This document shows, in pieces, positions 1-12,500 of a DNA stretch of 37,367 nt. The notes below the pieces were generated by a model. That model saw only the letters and a program-made list of their open reading frames with translations. It had not been told where the DNA came from and made no database searches. Positions within the stretch are counted from its first letter, which is position 1. Every line of letters starts with the position of its first letter. Source of the DNA: an uncultured Planctomycetaceae bacterium (lineage in GTDB: Bacteria; Planctomycetota; Planctomycetia; Pirellulales; Pirellulaceae); NCBI GenBank assembly GCA_903863885.1, contig CAIPEB010000575.1:1-37367 (forward strand). Reading direction: 5' to 3'. A program made the translations under genes and the position numbers.

Positions 1-503
1 CCCCTGAGTTCCTGGGCGTGCTATCAAGATACCGTGGAACTTTTTTGTTTGAATGGCGTCGATCGACTAGGCCGGAATCGACGCGCGGCCAGGATCGGAT
101 TGCAGAAGTCGAGTGGCGTGCAGCGCAACCGCTTTCTCTATAGTGCTTTAGTCACTCGCTAGGTATCGGGGAACGTGGGTTTAACGGCTTGGGAAAATTA
201 TAGTGTCACATTAACTCGATTTCGAAACTCAAGCACGGCTGGTGATTCAGGGTACATACCGCTTTAAAGTGGGGGGTGTGGGGGAGCCGGAGTCTAACTA
301 ACGGCGAATGAAGTCTCCCTAACCCCAGACTGCGGGCGGTTCTGGGCGTAGCAATTGTGCCGCGAACATCAAACCCGATGAATTTACTGGCAAATTCTTG
401 ACATTTTCCTTAACGTTTTTCAGACTGGGATTACGCGTCATTGTTTTTTTGAGCGCGCGGGCCCGAATAGCAACTCGCTCTGGTCGAATGGGGAAATAAG
501 TCC
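1..503. other. Non-coding leader upstream of the giant gene
   Basis: No open frame with credible coding character is seen here; the only open stretch (minus strand, about 319-516) runs into the start of the giant gene and has no recognisable domain. A guanine-rich patch lies at 271-290 and the 8-bp palindrome CTTTAAAG at 262-269. An exact TTGACA lies at 398-403. The stretch probably carries the promoter and 5' untranslated leader of the large gene that starts at 504, but no strong paired -10 element was found. Confidence 0.5.
398..426 (+). promoter_or_regulatory. Possible weak sigma70-type promoter of the giant gene
   Basis: A perfect TTGACA lies at 398-403. The hexamer 17 nt downstream (421-426, CAGACT) matches the -10 consensus at only three of six positions. 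If used, transcription would start about 70 nt before the ATG at 504. The -35 match is visible; the pairing is inference. Confidence 0.2.
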
Positions 504-3500
504 ATGCGTAGTTCATCTCAGCGGTCGAATCGGCTGGGCAAGCTGGTCAAAAGCAAGCGACTTAAGCAGCGAGACCGCGAGCGGCGGGTGCTGAACCTCG
601 AGTCACTGGAAGATCGGCGTGTCATGGCCGGCCCTGAGTTGATCGCGATCCGCCCCGACCAGGGTGCATTGCTGGCGGCCGGTGACGTTCTGAAGATTGC
701 GCCGCGGGAGTTCAACCTGCTTTTCAAAGGCGGCGCAAGTATCGATCCCACGACGATTTCCAGCGGCGTTCGGCTGGTGCGCGCGAACCATGACGGGTTC
801 GGCAACGGCAATGATGTGACGGTGTCGCTTGGCTTCCTCGGGCTCAGTGACGCGACGAATCCCGTGCAGATCGTCATGCGGCCGGCTTCATCGGCGCAGG
901 ACAATACGGTTTCGAATTCGATGATGTTTCCGGATGACGACTACCGGATCGAAATTCTTCCTGCGCTTCAGGATACGTCGGGAAACGCGTTCAATAGCGG
1001 CCGGGCGTTTTCGATGACCTTCACGCTGGATCTGGGTGCGCAGGTGATTGCCGTGGTGCCCCAGCCCATCACGCGCTCAGGCTCGGTTTTGCAGCAGGCT
1101 CGCAATCAGATTGTTGTCTATTTCGACGACCAGAACCTGAACGCCACTGAGGCGACGGACCCCAGTTACTATCGCGTCGTGGATTTGGCTCTGACTTCGA
1201 ACGAGTCGGGTGGCACGAAAGACAAGATCCTCCTTCCGGAATCGGTCGCTTATGATTCGGCAACGAATTCTGCGACGTTGACCTTTGCTTCGGATCTGGC
1301 CGAGGGCACGTATCGTGTGGAAATCGGCCATTCGGATGAGCCGAACAATTCGCTGGCGGGCGCTATCAGCGTCGGGACGTTGACGGCCGGATCTCCGTTC
1401 AGCTACCTGAGCTATCTGGGTGATGGCAGCGGTACGAACAAAGACGCTTCCGACGTCGACATGTACAAGGTGAATCTGCGCGCCGGGACGAGTGTGTCGG
1501 TGACCGTTGCGCCGCGCGAAGCGACTCTCGACACCAAATTGCGGTTGCTCGATTCGAACGGGGCGAATGTCGGCGCGGCGGTGTTCACGGATGGTGGCGC
1601 GGGCGCGAATGATACTCTGACGTATACGGTGCCGGTAGGCGGCGGCGGTGACTATTTCCTGGAAGTTAAAGGCAGCGGCGGCGTCGATTCTGTTGGGTCG
1701 TATCTGCTGACGATCAGTGGTGGTTCGGCGGTTCCCACGAGCGACGTTAACTCGAGTTTCGCCCAGGCCGCGACGAACTCAAATCTCGGCGTGCTGGGAG
1801 CGAATTCTGTGGCGGTTTCCGCGCAGATTCAGCCGCAGAGCATTCTCCTTCCGCAGTATCCCGGCAGCATCGACGAACCGGGGCATCGAGATACGCAGAC
1901 GGAGGCTCATGTCAGCGGGGATTACGGTATCGGCCCGACAACTCCGGGTTCGATCGGCGTCATCGGCTACAGTTTTCCGACGTTAATTGGCAGCGACGGG
2001 GCCGGCAATCCCTACCGCAACCTGATTACGGAACGAGAGAAAGAACTGGTTCGCGAAATCTTCGACGTGATCTCGTCCTACTGCGGATTGGTCTTCGGGG
2101 AAATGTCCGCCGGCGGCATGATGGTGGCCAAGGGGGACTTGCGAGCCTTGGATCCCGGGGCGACCAATGGTCCCGGTGGTGTCGCCGGTCTCGGCGGTGG
2201 CGGCGGCGTTGTGCTTGACGCATTGGAGGGCTGGACGAGTGACGTGTGGGGCGGCGATTTCTTTGGCGTAATGATACACGAGCTGGGGCATGCCGTAGGG
2301 CTCGGGCACTCTTACGACCAACTCTCCATGATGGGCGGCGGGATCACCAATGGCGTGTATCCTGGAGACTACGACGTCGTACATCTCCAACGCGTTTGGC
2401 GTCCGGATGCCACAGATATCGACCTGTATCAATTCACGCTGGAAAACGACGGTACGTTCACGGCGGAGACCACAGCCGAGCGTCAGAACAGCAACCTCAA
2501 TTCGGTGCTGACTCTCTTTGATGCGAACCATAATGTAATTGCTCGAAACGATGACTACTACGGCAATGATTCGTTCATGAATGTGCCGCTTTCAGCGGGC
2601 ACTTACTACATCGGCGTCACCAGTGTTGGCAACACCGAGTACGATCCGACGATCGCCGACACCGGGTCCGGCGGCCGGACGGACGGCGCTTATAAATTGA
2701 CGCTGGGATTCACGCCGTCCGAGAACGGCTCGGCGTTGACCGACGTGCGTGGAACTGCGATCGACGGGGATGCGAACGGCACGCCGGGCGGAACCTACAA
2801 TTTCTGGTTCGAGAGCAGCGACCGGACAATTTTCGTTGACAAGTTGGCCGATTCTCATGCCAATCAGGTGGACGGCACCGGAACGCTGGCCGATCCGTAC
2901 GACACGATCAGCGCTGCTCTAAGTGACGCCGCACGACGCGTGGTTGTGCCTCAGACCGGCGGCGCGGGGATAAGCAACAACGACTACATCCTGTTGTCCG
3001 ACGGAATCACCGCGACCAAGCAGATTACTTTCAAACTCGGCGCCGGCGTCAACACCGCAGCCATCGCCTACTTCAACGCCACCGATTCCGCTTCGGTTGT
3101 GGCCGCAAGTCTCAAGGATTCGATTGATAAGGCTTTCGGAATAGGGTCCGCCACGATCAGTTCGACGCGCGTGGTGAAACTGAGTTCGAACATCGTCTCG
3201 CTGGACGTTACCCACACTCCGAGCCTGCTGAACACGCCGAACATCGTGCGCATTGTCGGCAACGGCGGGCTGGACGGCAGTCTCTCCACGCTCAGCGACA
3301 ACCGTCCGTATCTCGTCGGGTTCGACAACTCCCGGCAGGCGCTGCCCGACGGCAGCGAGTTTCTGGTGCCGCAGGGCACAACCGTGATGATTGACGGCGG
3401 AGCGCTGTTCAAGATGCGCGGGGCGAATCTGGATGCGGGCACCACGGCCACCGGGATCAATCGCAACGCCGGTGCGATCCAGATGCTGGGCACTCCGAGC

Positions 3501-6500
3501 AACTCGGTGTACCTCCGTTCGCTGCGGGACGACACAGTCGGCGGTGATAGCGACGGCATCGGTCCGGCCGCCGGGGCGGGCGATTTCGGCGGGATCGTGT
3601 ATCGTTCCGATTCCGACATGGAAGACCCAGTTCTCGTCGAGAATTGTGTCTACTTGAATTACGTCGGCCAGACCAACATCAAGCACGGCGGCGGCAAGGT
3701 ATCGGTGGATTCGGTCGAGTCCGTATATGAACCGATCCATATGGTCGAGGCGCGGCCTACCGTTCAATTCAACGTGATTGGACAGAGCGCCGGTGCGGCG
3801 GTGTCGGCCAACCCGGACAGTTTCGACGACAGCCACGGACGCATCGGGCCCGACGTTCACGGGAATTACCTGACCGGCAACACCATGAACGGGCTGTTCA
3901 TCCGCATCGAAACCGAACTGGGGTCAACGCTTGACGAGTTGACCGTGAACGGTCGGTGGAATGACACCGACATCACGCACGTCCTGACGGAATCTCTGGA
4001 AATCGCCGGCAACCCGGGCGGACGTTTGGATGGCACTGCTCGTCCTGGCGGACGTCTGATGATCGACCCCGGCGTCGTTGTCAAAATCAACGATTCCCGC
4101 ATTGAATTGGAAAGGGGCCAGTCGAACCTGATCGCCGAGGGGACGAAGGACCGGCCGATCATATTCACGTCCGTGCGTGACGATCGCTTCGGCGGCAGCG
4201 GTTCATTCGATGCCACTGGAAACGGCGCGAGTACGGGTGCTGCCGGTGATTGGGCGGGCATCTTGCTGAATCATTTCTCGCACGCCAGCATCGACCAGGC
4301 GCGGATCGCGTTCGGCGGCGGCGATGCGCCGACGGAAGGCGCGGCGGACTACTACGACGTGATCGAAGTCCATCAGGCGAATCTCCGCCTGACCACCAGC
4401 GTCATCGAGAACTCGGGATCGGGTGGATCCAATACGGACCGCAACGGACGCGGACAGGTTCCGGCGGCAACGATCTACGCCATCGGGAGTCAGCCCGTGC
4501 TGGTGAATAACATTATCCAGAACAATGCGTCGGTCGCGGTCTCGATCAACGCGAATTCCTTGAAGGTCGATACGAATCGGGATCCGGGCCGCGCCACGGG
4601 GCTCATTGATGACTTCAGCGATTTCGCCGACAACCATGGGCCGCTCGTCCGGTTGAACAAACTCAGCAATAACGGCATCAACGGCATGGAGGTGCGGGCC
4701 GAGGAGCTGACGGTTGAATCGGTTTGGGATGACACCGACATCACGCACGTGCTGCGAGGCGAAATCCTCGTCAACAACCATCACACCTACAGCGGCGTTC
4801 GGCTGCAGAGCAGCAGTTCGGAAAGCTTGATCGTCAAGTTGAGCGGCGCCAACGCGGGCTTCACCGCCAACGGCGAGCTGCTGGACATCGACGACCGCAT
4901 CGGCGGCACGGTTCAGATACTGGGCACTGTGGGACATCCCGTGATTCTGACGTCGTTGGCCGACGACACCGTCGGCGCCGGTTTCACTCCGCAGGGAAGA
5001 CCGGTCCTCGATACGAACGGCAACGGTGCCGCCACCTCGCCTTTCGCGGGGAGCTGGCGCAGCATTCTGCTGGATCGTTACAGCAACGACCGAAACGTCG
5101 AAGTGGTTCGCGAACTGGAAAGCGTGTTCACCAACCGCAACGACGTCAACTCGGCGCCGAACACCGCGCAGTATCTGGGAGTTTTGTCTCCCGACAAGCG
5201 CGACGAGTCCGATTCGACCGAAAACACCAGCCAGAAATTCGGCGACGAGAACAGCCGGCTGGGTTTCCAGGTAAATGGCTTCATCAGCACGGATGACCCG
5301 ACGGACGCGGACGTCTACAGCTTCACCGGCACGGCCGGGACGGAGATCTGGATCGATATCGATCGCACGGACCCGTCGCTCGACGTGATCGTCGAACTGA
5401 TTAACGCGTCGGGAACCCTGCTTGCACGTTCGACCGATATGCCCGAGGCGCTTGGAACGACCGCTAATCCCACGGGGTCGGCCAATCCGCAGCCGCTGGC
5501 CGAAGAGCCTCTGCTTGGCGGCGACTATTACAGCACGAATCGGTTGGACGCCGGAATGCGTCTTACGCTGCCGGGGATGTACAACACGAAGGGGACCTAT
5601 TTCGTCAGAGTCCGCAGCACCCCGTCCGCGGGCAATATCAACGATATCGACGGCGGTCTGACGACCGGAGAATACCAGCTTCAGATTCGCATGCAGCAGC
5701 GCGACGAGAAGCCCGGATCGGTGGTCCGTTATGCCGACATCCGCTACGCAACGACGGGTATCGATGTGCGCGGACTGCCCGCCCATTCGCCGCTGTTGGC
5801 GGAAAGCGGCGAAGTCGCCGTTGCCAACGACGTCCGCAGCAGTTCACAGACTCTTGGCAATCTGATGACGACCGACATCGGCGCGCTGGGGTGGGGCGGT
5901 TCGGTGAACACCGGTTCCAGCGGCACGGATGTGGATTGGTATGTGTTTGATCTCAATCAGACCCAGATTCAGTCCATCGCCGGCATCAATTCGATGGGCA
6001 AGACGGTCTCGCTCGTATTCGACTTGGATTACGCCGACGGCGCTGTCCGGCCCGATGCGAGCATCTCGGTGTTCGACAGCAATGGCGAACTGATCTTCGT
6101 GGGGCGGGAGTCCAATATCGCCAACGATCAGCCGGCTTCGAACCAGTCACCGGATACGGATGACCTGCTTCGCGGCTCCCTTGGTGCCCGCGACGCCTTC
6201 ATAGGTCCGGTGCACATCCCGGTCGGGACACCCGCCGGCGGAAAGCTGACTTACTACGTCGCGATCTCTTCGGATCGCATGCAGACGCCTTTCCTGAATG
6301 CCTATTTCAGCGCAGATCCTGACCCCGTATTTTTCGCCAATGATCCTGAATACACGACCGCCATGCTCACGCGACTCGAGCCTGTCAACTCGGTGAAACG
6401 GGTTGTGGAAGACCATGTCGGCTTCCAGGGCTACTCGTCGAACGGGTCGGATATCGCACCCACGACAACCGACGGAATCTTTGACATTACCACGAAGACG

Positions 6501-9500
6501 GCGCTCGACGCCCAAGTCATCCCGTTCACCCTGGCTGACGTCGCGCTGTATGTGATCACGGATAGCTCGTCTTCCGGCTCGTCGAATGACGACGTTCTGT
6601 ACACCGTCAACCCCTATGCGGGCGGCAGCGTCTCGCAGGGACTTAACGTTACCCGCGTAAGCAGCGGAGAAGTATCGGGCGGCAATAACGACGTTCAGGA
6701 CATCGTGATGCGATCGGACGGCGTGTTGTACGGCTATCGTCGAATGGACAACAGCTCGTCGACGGTCGGTCAACGAGTGATCATCAATCAGGACACGGGC
6801 GTTGCTTCCGATGCCGGAAGCGACAATATCCCGGACCGCAGTCCGGTACCGAATTATCCCACTGGGTCAACGAATCCCACGCAGACTCTTTTCAGGGACT
6901 TGGCGACAACCGACTACGTGGACGCGCTGACCTACGTACGTTTGGGCAGAGGGACCGATCTTGGCAGCGCTCCGAATTACGACCTCTATTACGCTGTGCG
7001 CGAAACCGACACGGGCGTATCTCCTCAAGTGAACTCCAAACTGTACCGCGCGGATGCGTCGAGCGGTTCGGCGGCTCGCGGTCCCAAGTCGGGCGCGAAC
7101 GACTACTACGGCGAACTCGGAGATATTCAACCGGCGGGTGTTACTTTTGCGTCGACCACGGCGTCTTTCGTGGATAACGGGAATCCGCAGACGATCACGG
7201 CCACGGTTCGCGTCGAATCAAAAGTCCCAGGTGCCCAGGGTAGCTTTACGCTGACCATCAATCGCGGCGACTTCAACGGTAACTCGATTGCTACCGGGGG
7301 TGCCGGTGCGCTCACGCTGAATCTCGATACCAATCCGCTGGCGACCCCGCAGGATATGGTCAATCTGATCAATAACAACACGGAAGCCCGCAAGTACTTT
7401 GTGGCCGACATCGTGTCGGGTTCTGCGTCGGGGGACAGCACGAACGGTCCCGGCGGAACTTACACTGCGACGGGCAGCGACGGCTTTGGCTCCGCGATTC
7501 TGGGACTGGACCGACCCCTGCAAGGTTATGTCACCGGAATGGCATTCGACAATTTCTCGAACACTGCCGTCGATCGCTTCTGGGCAGTTACGAGTGCGGG
7601 GGAGTTCGTTAAGCTTGATCCGAACACCGGGGACGTCTTGAAGCGGTTTGATTTTGGCAATTCACCGGACTTCAGTTTCCAGGGACTGACGCTCGGGCCG
7701 CAAAATGTCGAAGGTGGCATCTATAAGAACCTGGTGTTCGCCATCTCGGGTAACGGTCGAATCTACGCGATTGACACGGATGCTGCGGAAGCTGCACCGA
7801 ATGTACTCACCCCGACTTCTATTCTGGAGAATGTGTTCAGCGGTGGTGCCAGCTTCACCACGATAGCTGGCCTCCCCAGCAAGGCGGTGGGGTTGGCGTT
7901 TTCGCCGCTTGATTTCAACATGTGGCACCCGACTACCAAGCGGGCAAGCGACAGCGGGCACGGAATCAACGTAGCTCCTGACAACAGCCGCGCTCCGACT
8001 CTGATCGATTCACCGGTCGTCGATCCGGAGGGGGTTGAGCGGGATTCGAATCAGGGCGAGGGCGGAGCGAGCTTCTATTTCGGCTTGGAAAGAAGTGAAC
8101 CGACCCTGGAAACGTCGGACAATGTTTACTTGACCTACACTCCCGGCGAGAATTCCCAACTGGGCATTCTGAACCAGGAAGTGCAGAGCGACCTGAGCAG
8201 CAATGCCGCCATTGCCAATACCTACAACTTGCCGGCGGGCGGATACGGCAAATTGCTTTCGAGTGACTTCAGCCTGTCGGGATACGACAGCAAAGACAAG
8301 CCGACGCTTTACTTCAATTACTTCCTGAACACGGAAGCCTATGGCGGCACAACGGGCGGTTCGAACGTCGGGAGTGACGGCACTAATCCGTTCCGCGACA
8401 GCGCCCGAGTTTTCATTTCGACCAATGGTGGTACGACCTGGGAACTGGTGGCCTCGAATAACTCGCAACTCAGCGCCGGTGACGTTGGCAACGCTTCGGG
8501 GCAAGCTGAGCTTCCGAGTTTTCTGTCACACAACAATGACGCGGCACTCAACAGCGATGGGGCCCGTCCGGAGAAGCGGCAGCAGGTCCAGGAGCTTTTC
8601 GACAGCACCGGCGAGTGGCGCCAGGCCCGCGTCGACCTGTCGACGTACGCAGGACAGGCCAACCTGCGACTGCGCTTTGATTTCAGCACGGCCGGTTCGA
8701 TGAACGATAGTTCGCTGACGATTGCCGGAACGGCTTCAACGCTGGATGGGACTTGCACCACGACGGGTGACAAGGCGGTATTCGGTGAATTCTGCAGTTC
8801 GACGCGTTCGATCCGGAGCCTCAACAACCAGTACGAAGGCTTCTACGTCGACGACATCATCGTCGGCTTTGCGGAACGTGGCGAAATGGTCACCGGCGGA
8901 CCACAGGCGACTCGTCTCGGTGACCCGACCACGTTCAGCGATCTTCAGAGCGGACGCACGAGCCGTGAGAACGATCCCAACGCGAACCCGGACAACTACG
9001 TCGGCGACTATCAGGTTGAAGTCCGTCGTTCAGGCGAATACGCCGGACTGAACAAGGACGGATCGATCAGCGTCGGGATGACGTACGATACGAACGACGC
9101 GCACATTATCACGCCGCTGACGGTTGCCCCGAACGGGTTCTCCGGTTTTGAACAGGGTACCTTGAACGGCGACATGAATTTCGTCAGCCCGCCAACCGTG
9201 CCGATTACCGTGGGCACAACGACCATTGACTGGTCAGCCCCGGTTCAGGACCTTAAGTGGAAGACCGATACCACAACGCCGCTTCACGGGACATATGCGG
9301 CAACGACGAACGCGTGGGGTGGCGGTATGCTGGGCGACCGGGTCGCGGGTCTTGAACTCACCAAGACCTACGCTCAGGCCGGCGCAATTCAATTCGCCTA
9401 TCGAGTCAACGCCACGTCCGAAAATGACGGCCTGTACTTTTTGATCGACGGCGTGCCCCAGAAACTGGCCGGCATGGCGGGCGAACCGAGCACGCAGACC

Positions 9501-12500
9501 ACAAATCCGTTCCTGGCGACCGGCGATATCCCCTACTTCGTTGCCACGTTCAGCGTCAGCAGCGGCACGCATGTCTTCACATGGGCGGCCGCGAACATCG
9601 ATCAAAGCAGTCCTCAGGTTTTTATCGACGACGTTTCGATCCTGATCGGCGGCACCGGTCTGACCGGTGACCAGAACAAGGCGCGGGCCCAGGGCCAGTT
9701 GATCCTCGATTCGAACTTCATCACCAATTCCGCAACAACCGGAATCAACGTCCAGGCCGGCGATCCTGACGCAAACGGCAACGATCCGCATCCGGGATCG
9801 CTGATTCGGTTTGTACCGCAAAACCAGAACAGGCTCGCGCCGGGCGTTGTGATCCAGAACAACGTCATCGCCTGGTCCGGACAGACCGGCATCAGTTTTG
9901 CCGGCGACAGCAGCGGTGCGCCCGATGTGGCGTTTCCTTTCGGACGAATTCTGAACAACACGATTTACGGCGGGTCGCACGTCGGGACGGGGATCAGCAT
10001 CAGCAACACGGCCAGCCCGACGACGCTGAACAACCTCCTCGCGGGACTTGCCGTCGGGATTTCCGGCGGTACTTCGAGCGGCGCCGTGACGAGATCCAAT
10101 TTCTTCCAGGACAACTCGAGCAACGGCAACGTCGGTTCGGAGTCGATTCAGGAATCGAATGCATCAGCACCGCTGTTTGTGAATGCCGCGGCCCGCAATT
10201 TCTACCTGCAGGCCGGATCGCAGGCCATAGACAGTTCGTTGAATCTCCTGCAGGACCGCGCAACATTCGTGTCGTTCAAGAACGTAATCGGGATGTTGCC
10301 CTCACCAATCCTCGCGCCCGAACGCGACGTGTACGGACAGTTGCGTGTCGATGATCCCACCGCCGATCCCCTCGGGGCCGGTTCCGTGGTTTACAAAGAC
10401 CGCGGCGCGGTGGACAAAGCTGACAGCGAACTCCCCTACGCCGAGTTGCTTGTTCCGCTCGACAATGACGCGTCCGGCGAGGATCTCGATCCGAACAGCA
10501 CCGTTGTCTATCGGCTCGACAAGTTCCTCGGCCAGTTCACGATCCTGTTGAGCGACGGGGCCGGGCCGAATGCACCGTTCCAGGGCACCGGCGTGGATCC
10601 GACGACCGTCAACGCCAGTTCAGTGTCGATTCGTCAGGACCGGCAGTTATTGGTCGCCGGCAAGGACTATACGCTCGGCTACAACGCGGCGAGCAACCTG
10701 CTTCTGTTGACCCCCTTGTCGTCGCTGTGGCAGCCGAACCAGGTTTATGTCGTTACGCTGGATAACACCCAGATCACCGACCTGGCGGGGAATCCGCTGC
10801 GTCTGAATCAGCCCGACGGCACTACCAAGTTCACGATCATCCTGGGCGACGCTGAGTTCGATTACGGCGACGCTCCGAACGTGAGCTACGGGACCGATCT
10901 GGCTAGCAACGGTGCAAGGCACGTACAGATCGCCAATGCTCCGGTTTATTTCGGTACCGGCGTCGACACCGAGACGGACGGTAACCCCGGTGTCACAGCT
11001 TTGGGCGACGACAACTCGAACTCGGACGACGAGGACGGGGTGTCGATCGGAAGGGTCTTCCTGCCGAACACGGCGAGCACGAACGACGTTCAGATTACGG
11101 TCACAGCGACCGTGCCGCTCGATCCGACTGATTCGACAAAACTGCTGGTTCCCGCGTTGGTGGACGGATGGATCGATTTCAACCGCAACGGTCTTTTCGA
11201 GACAGCCGAAAAGCTGAAGCTGAAGCTCAATGGAAAATCGACCAATGCGATTGATGCGAAACTCGACCTCGATTCCGATCCGACGACGGTTACCAATCGC
11301 TTCACCATTACTGTCGACAACACCGGCGTGAATCCGCCTATCACAGTTCCAATTCTCGAAGGACTGACGTACGCTCGTTTCCGGTTGAGTCCGGACGGCG
11401 GACTGTCCCCGACGGGCCTCGGAATCGGCGGTGAAGTGGAAGATTACGCGATCACGATCGTCAGTAATTCAGCTCCGACGGTGGCCACCCCGCTGGGAAC
11501 TCTCGATGTTCTTGAAGACGCGGCCACAGTCGAGATCGATCTGACCAATCCGAATATCTTCGACGACGCCGACCTGCATAACGGCAACGGCGATTCCCTG
11601 ATCTACACCGTCAGCGACAACAGCAATACGGCAGTGGTTTCAGCGTCGATCGTAGGCTCCAAGTTGTATCTGACCTTCCTGCCGGACAAGAACGGTTCTG
11701 CGGCGGTTACGGTTACGGCGACAGACTCGGCAGGCATTTCCGTCAGTGATATCTTGACCGTCAACGTCGCTGCGGAAAACGACGCGCCGGAGATCCTGCT
11801 GACGGACCATAACGGGCTCACGACGGTTCTCGTCACGGCGCCTCCGCCGGTAGTATCGACGCTGGACAACGTCGCGTTCAATTTTGACGCGGCGCACGAT
11901 GCGTTGCTCAGTGTCGCCGACGTGGACGTCGATGAAGCGACGCCGGACAACACTGCCAAGATCTCACTGATGGTTTCGCACGGCACGCTAAGCATGGCGA
12001 ACGTGCCGGCCGACTCTCTCATCGAGTTCACCGGAACTCTTGCCGCGATCAACAACAAATTGAACTCGCTTACGTACACGCCGAACACAGGCTACGACCA
12101 AACGACAGATGGTCCCGAGGCACTCGTCTTCGTGGTTGACGACCTTGGGCACAGCCCTGCGATCGCGAAGACCGCTACCGTCACGATTCCGATTACCGTG
12201 GTGGCCGTCAACGATGCACCGGTCGCGCAGGACGTTTCGGCGGTTGCCTCGGAGGACGGTCCATCGGTCAAAGTGAATTTGATCGCCGACGACGTGGACA
12301 AGGATGACGACCCTGCTTCGCTTGTCTATTCGATCGTATCGACGGTCAACGAAGGAACGCTCGTCAACAACAACGACGGGTCCTTCCAGTTCGACCCAGG
12401 AAGTGCATTCCAGGATCTGGGCCCGGGCGAGACCCGCATTGTCACGTTCCAGTACAAAGCAACGGACTCGCACGGACTGGACAGCAACGTGGCAACCGGT

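Noticed and set aside
271-290. Guanine-rich run as a possible G-quadruplex
   Set aside because: It does not contain four separate runs of three or more guanines with loops, so the case is weak.
4203-5786. 527-codon antisense frame inside the giant gene
   Set aside because: Arg/Val/Asp-rich composition without motifs is typical of a codon-bias shadow; the plus-strand frame is continuous across it.
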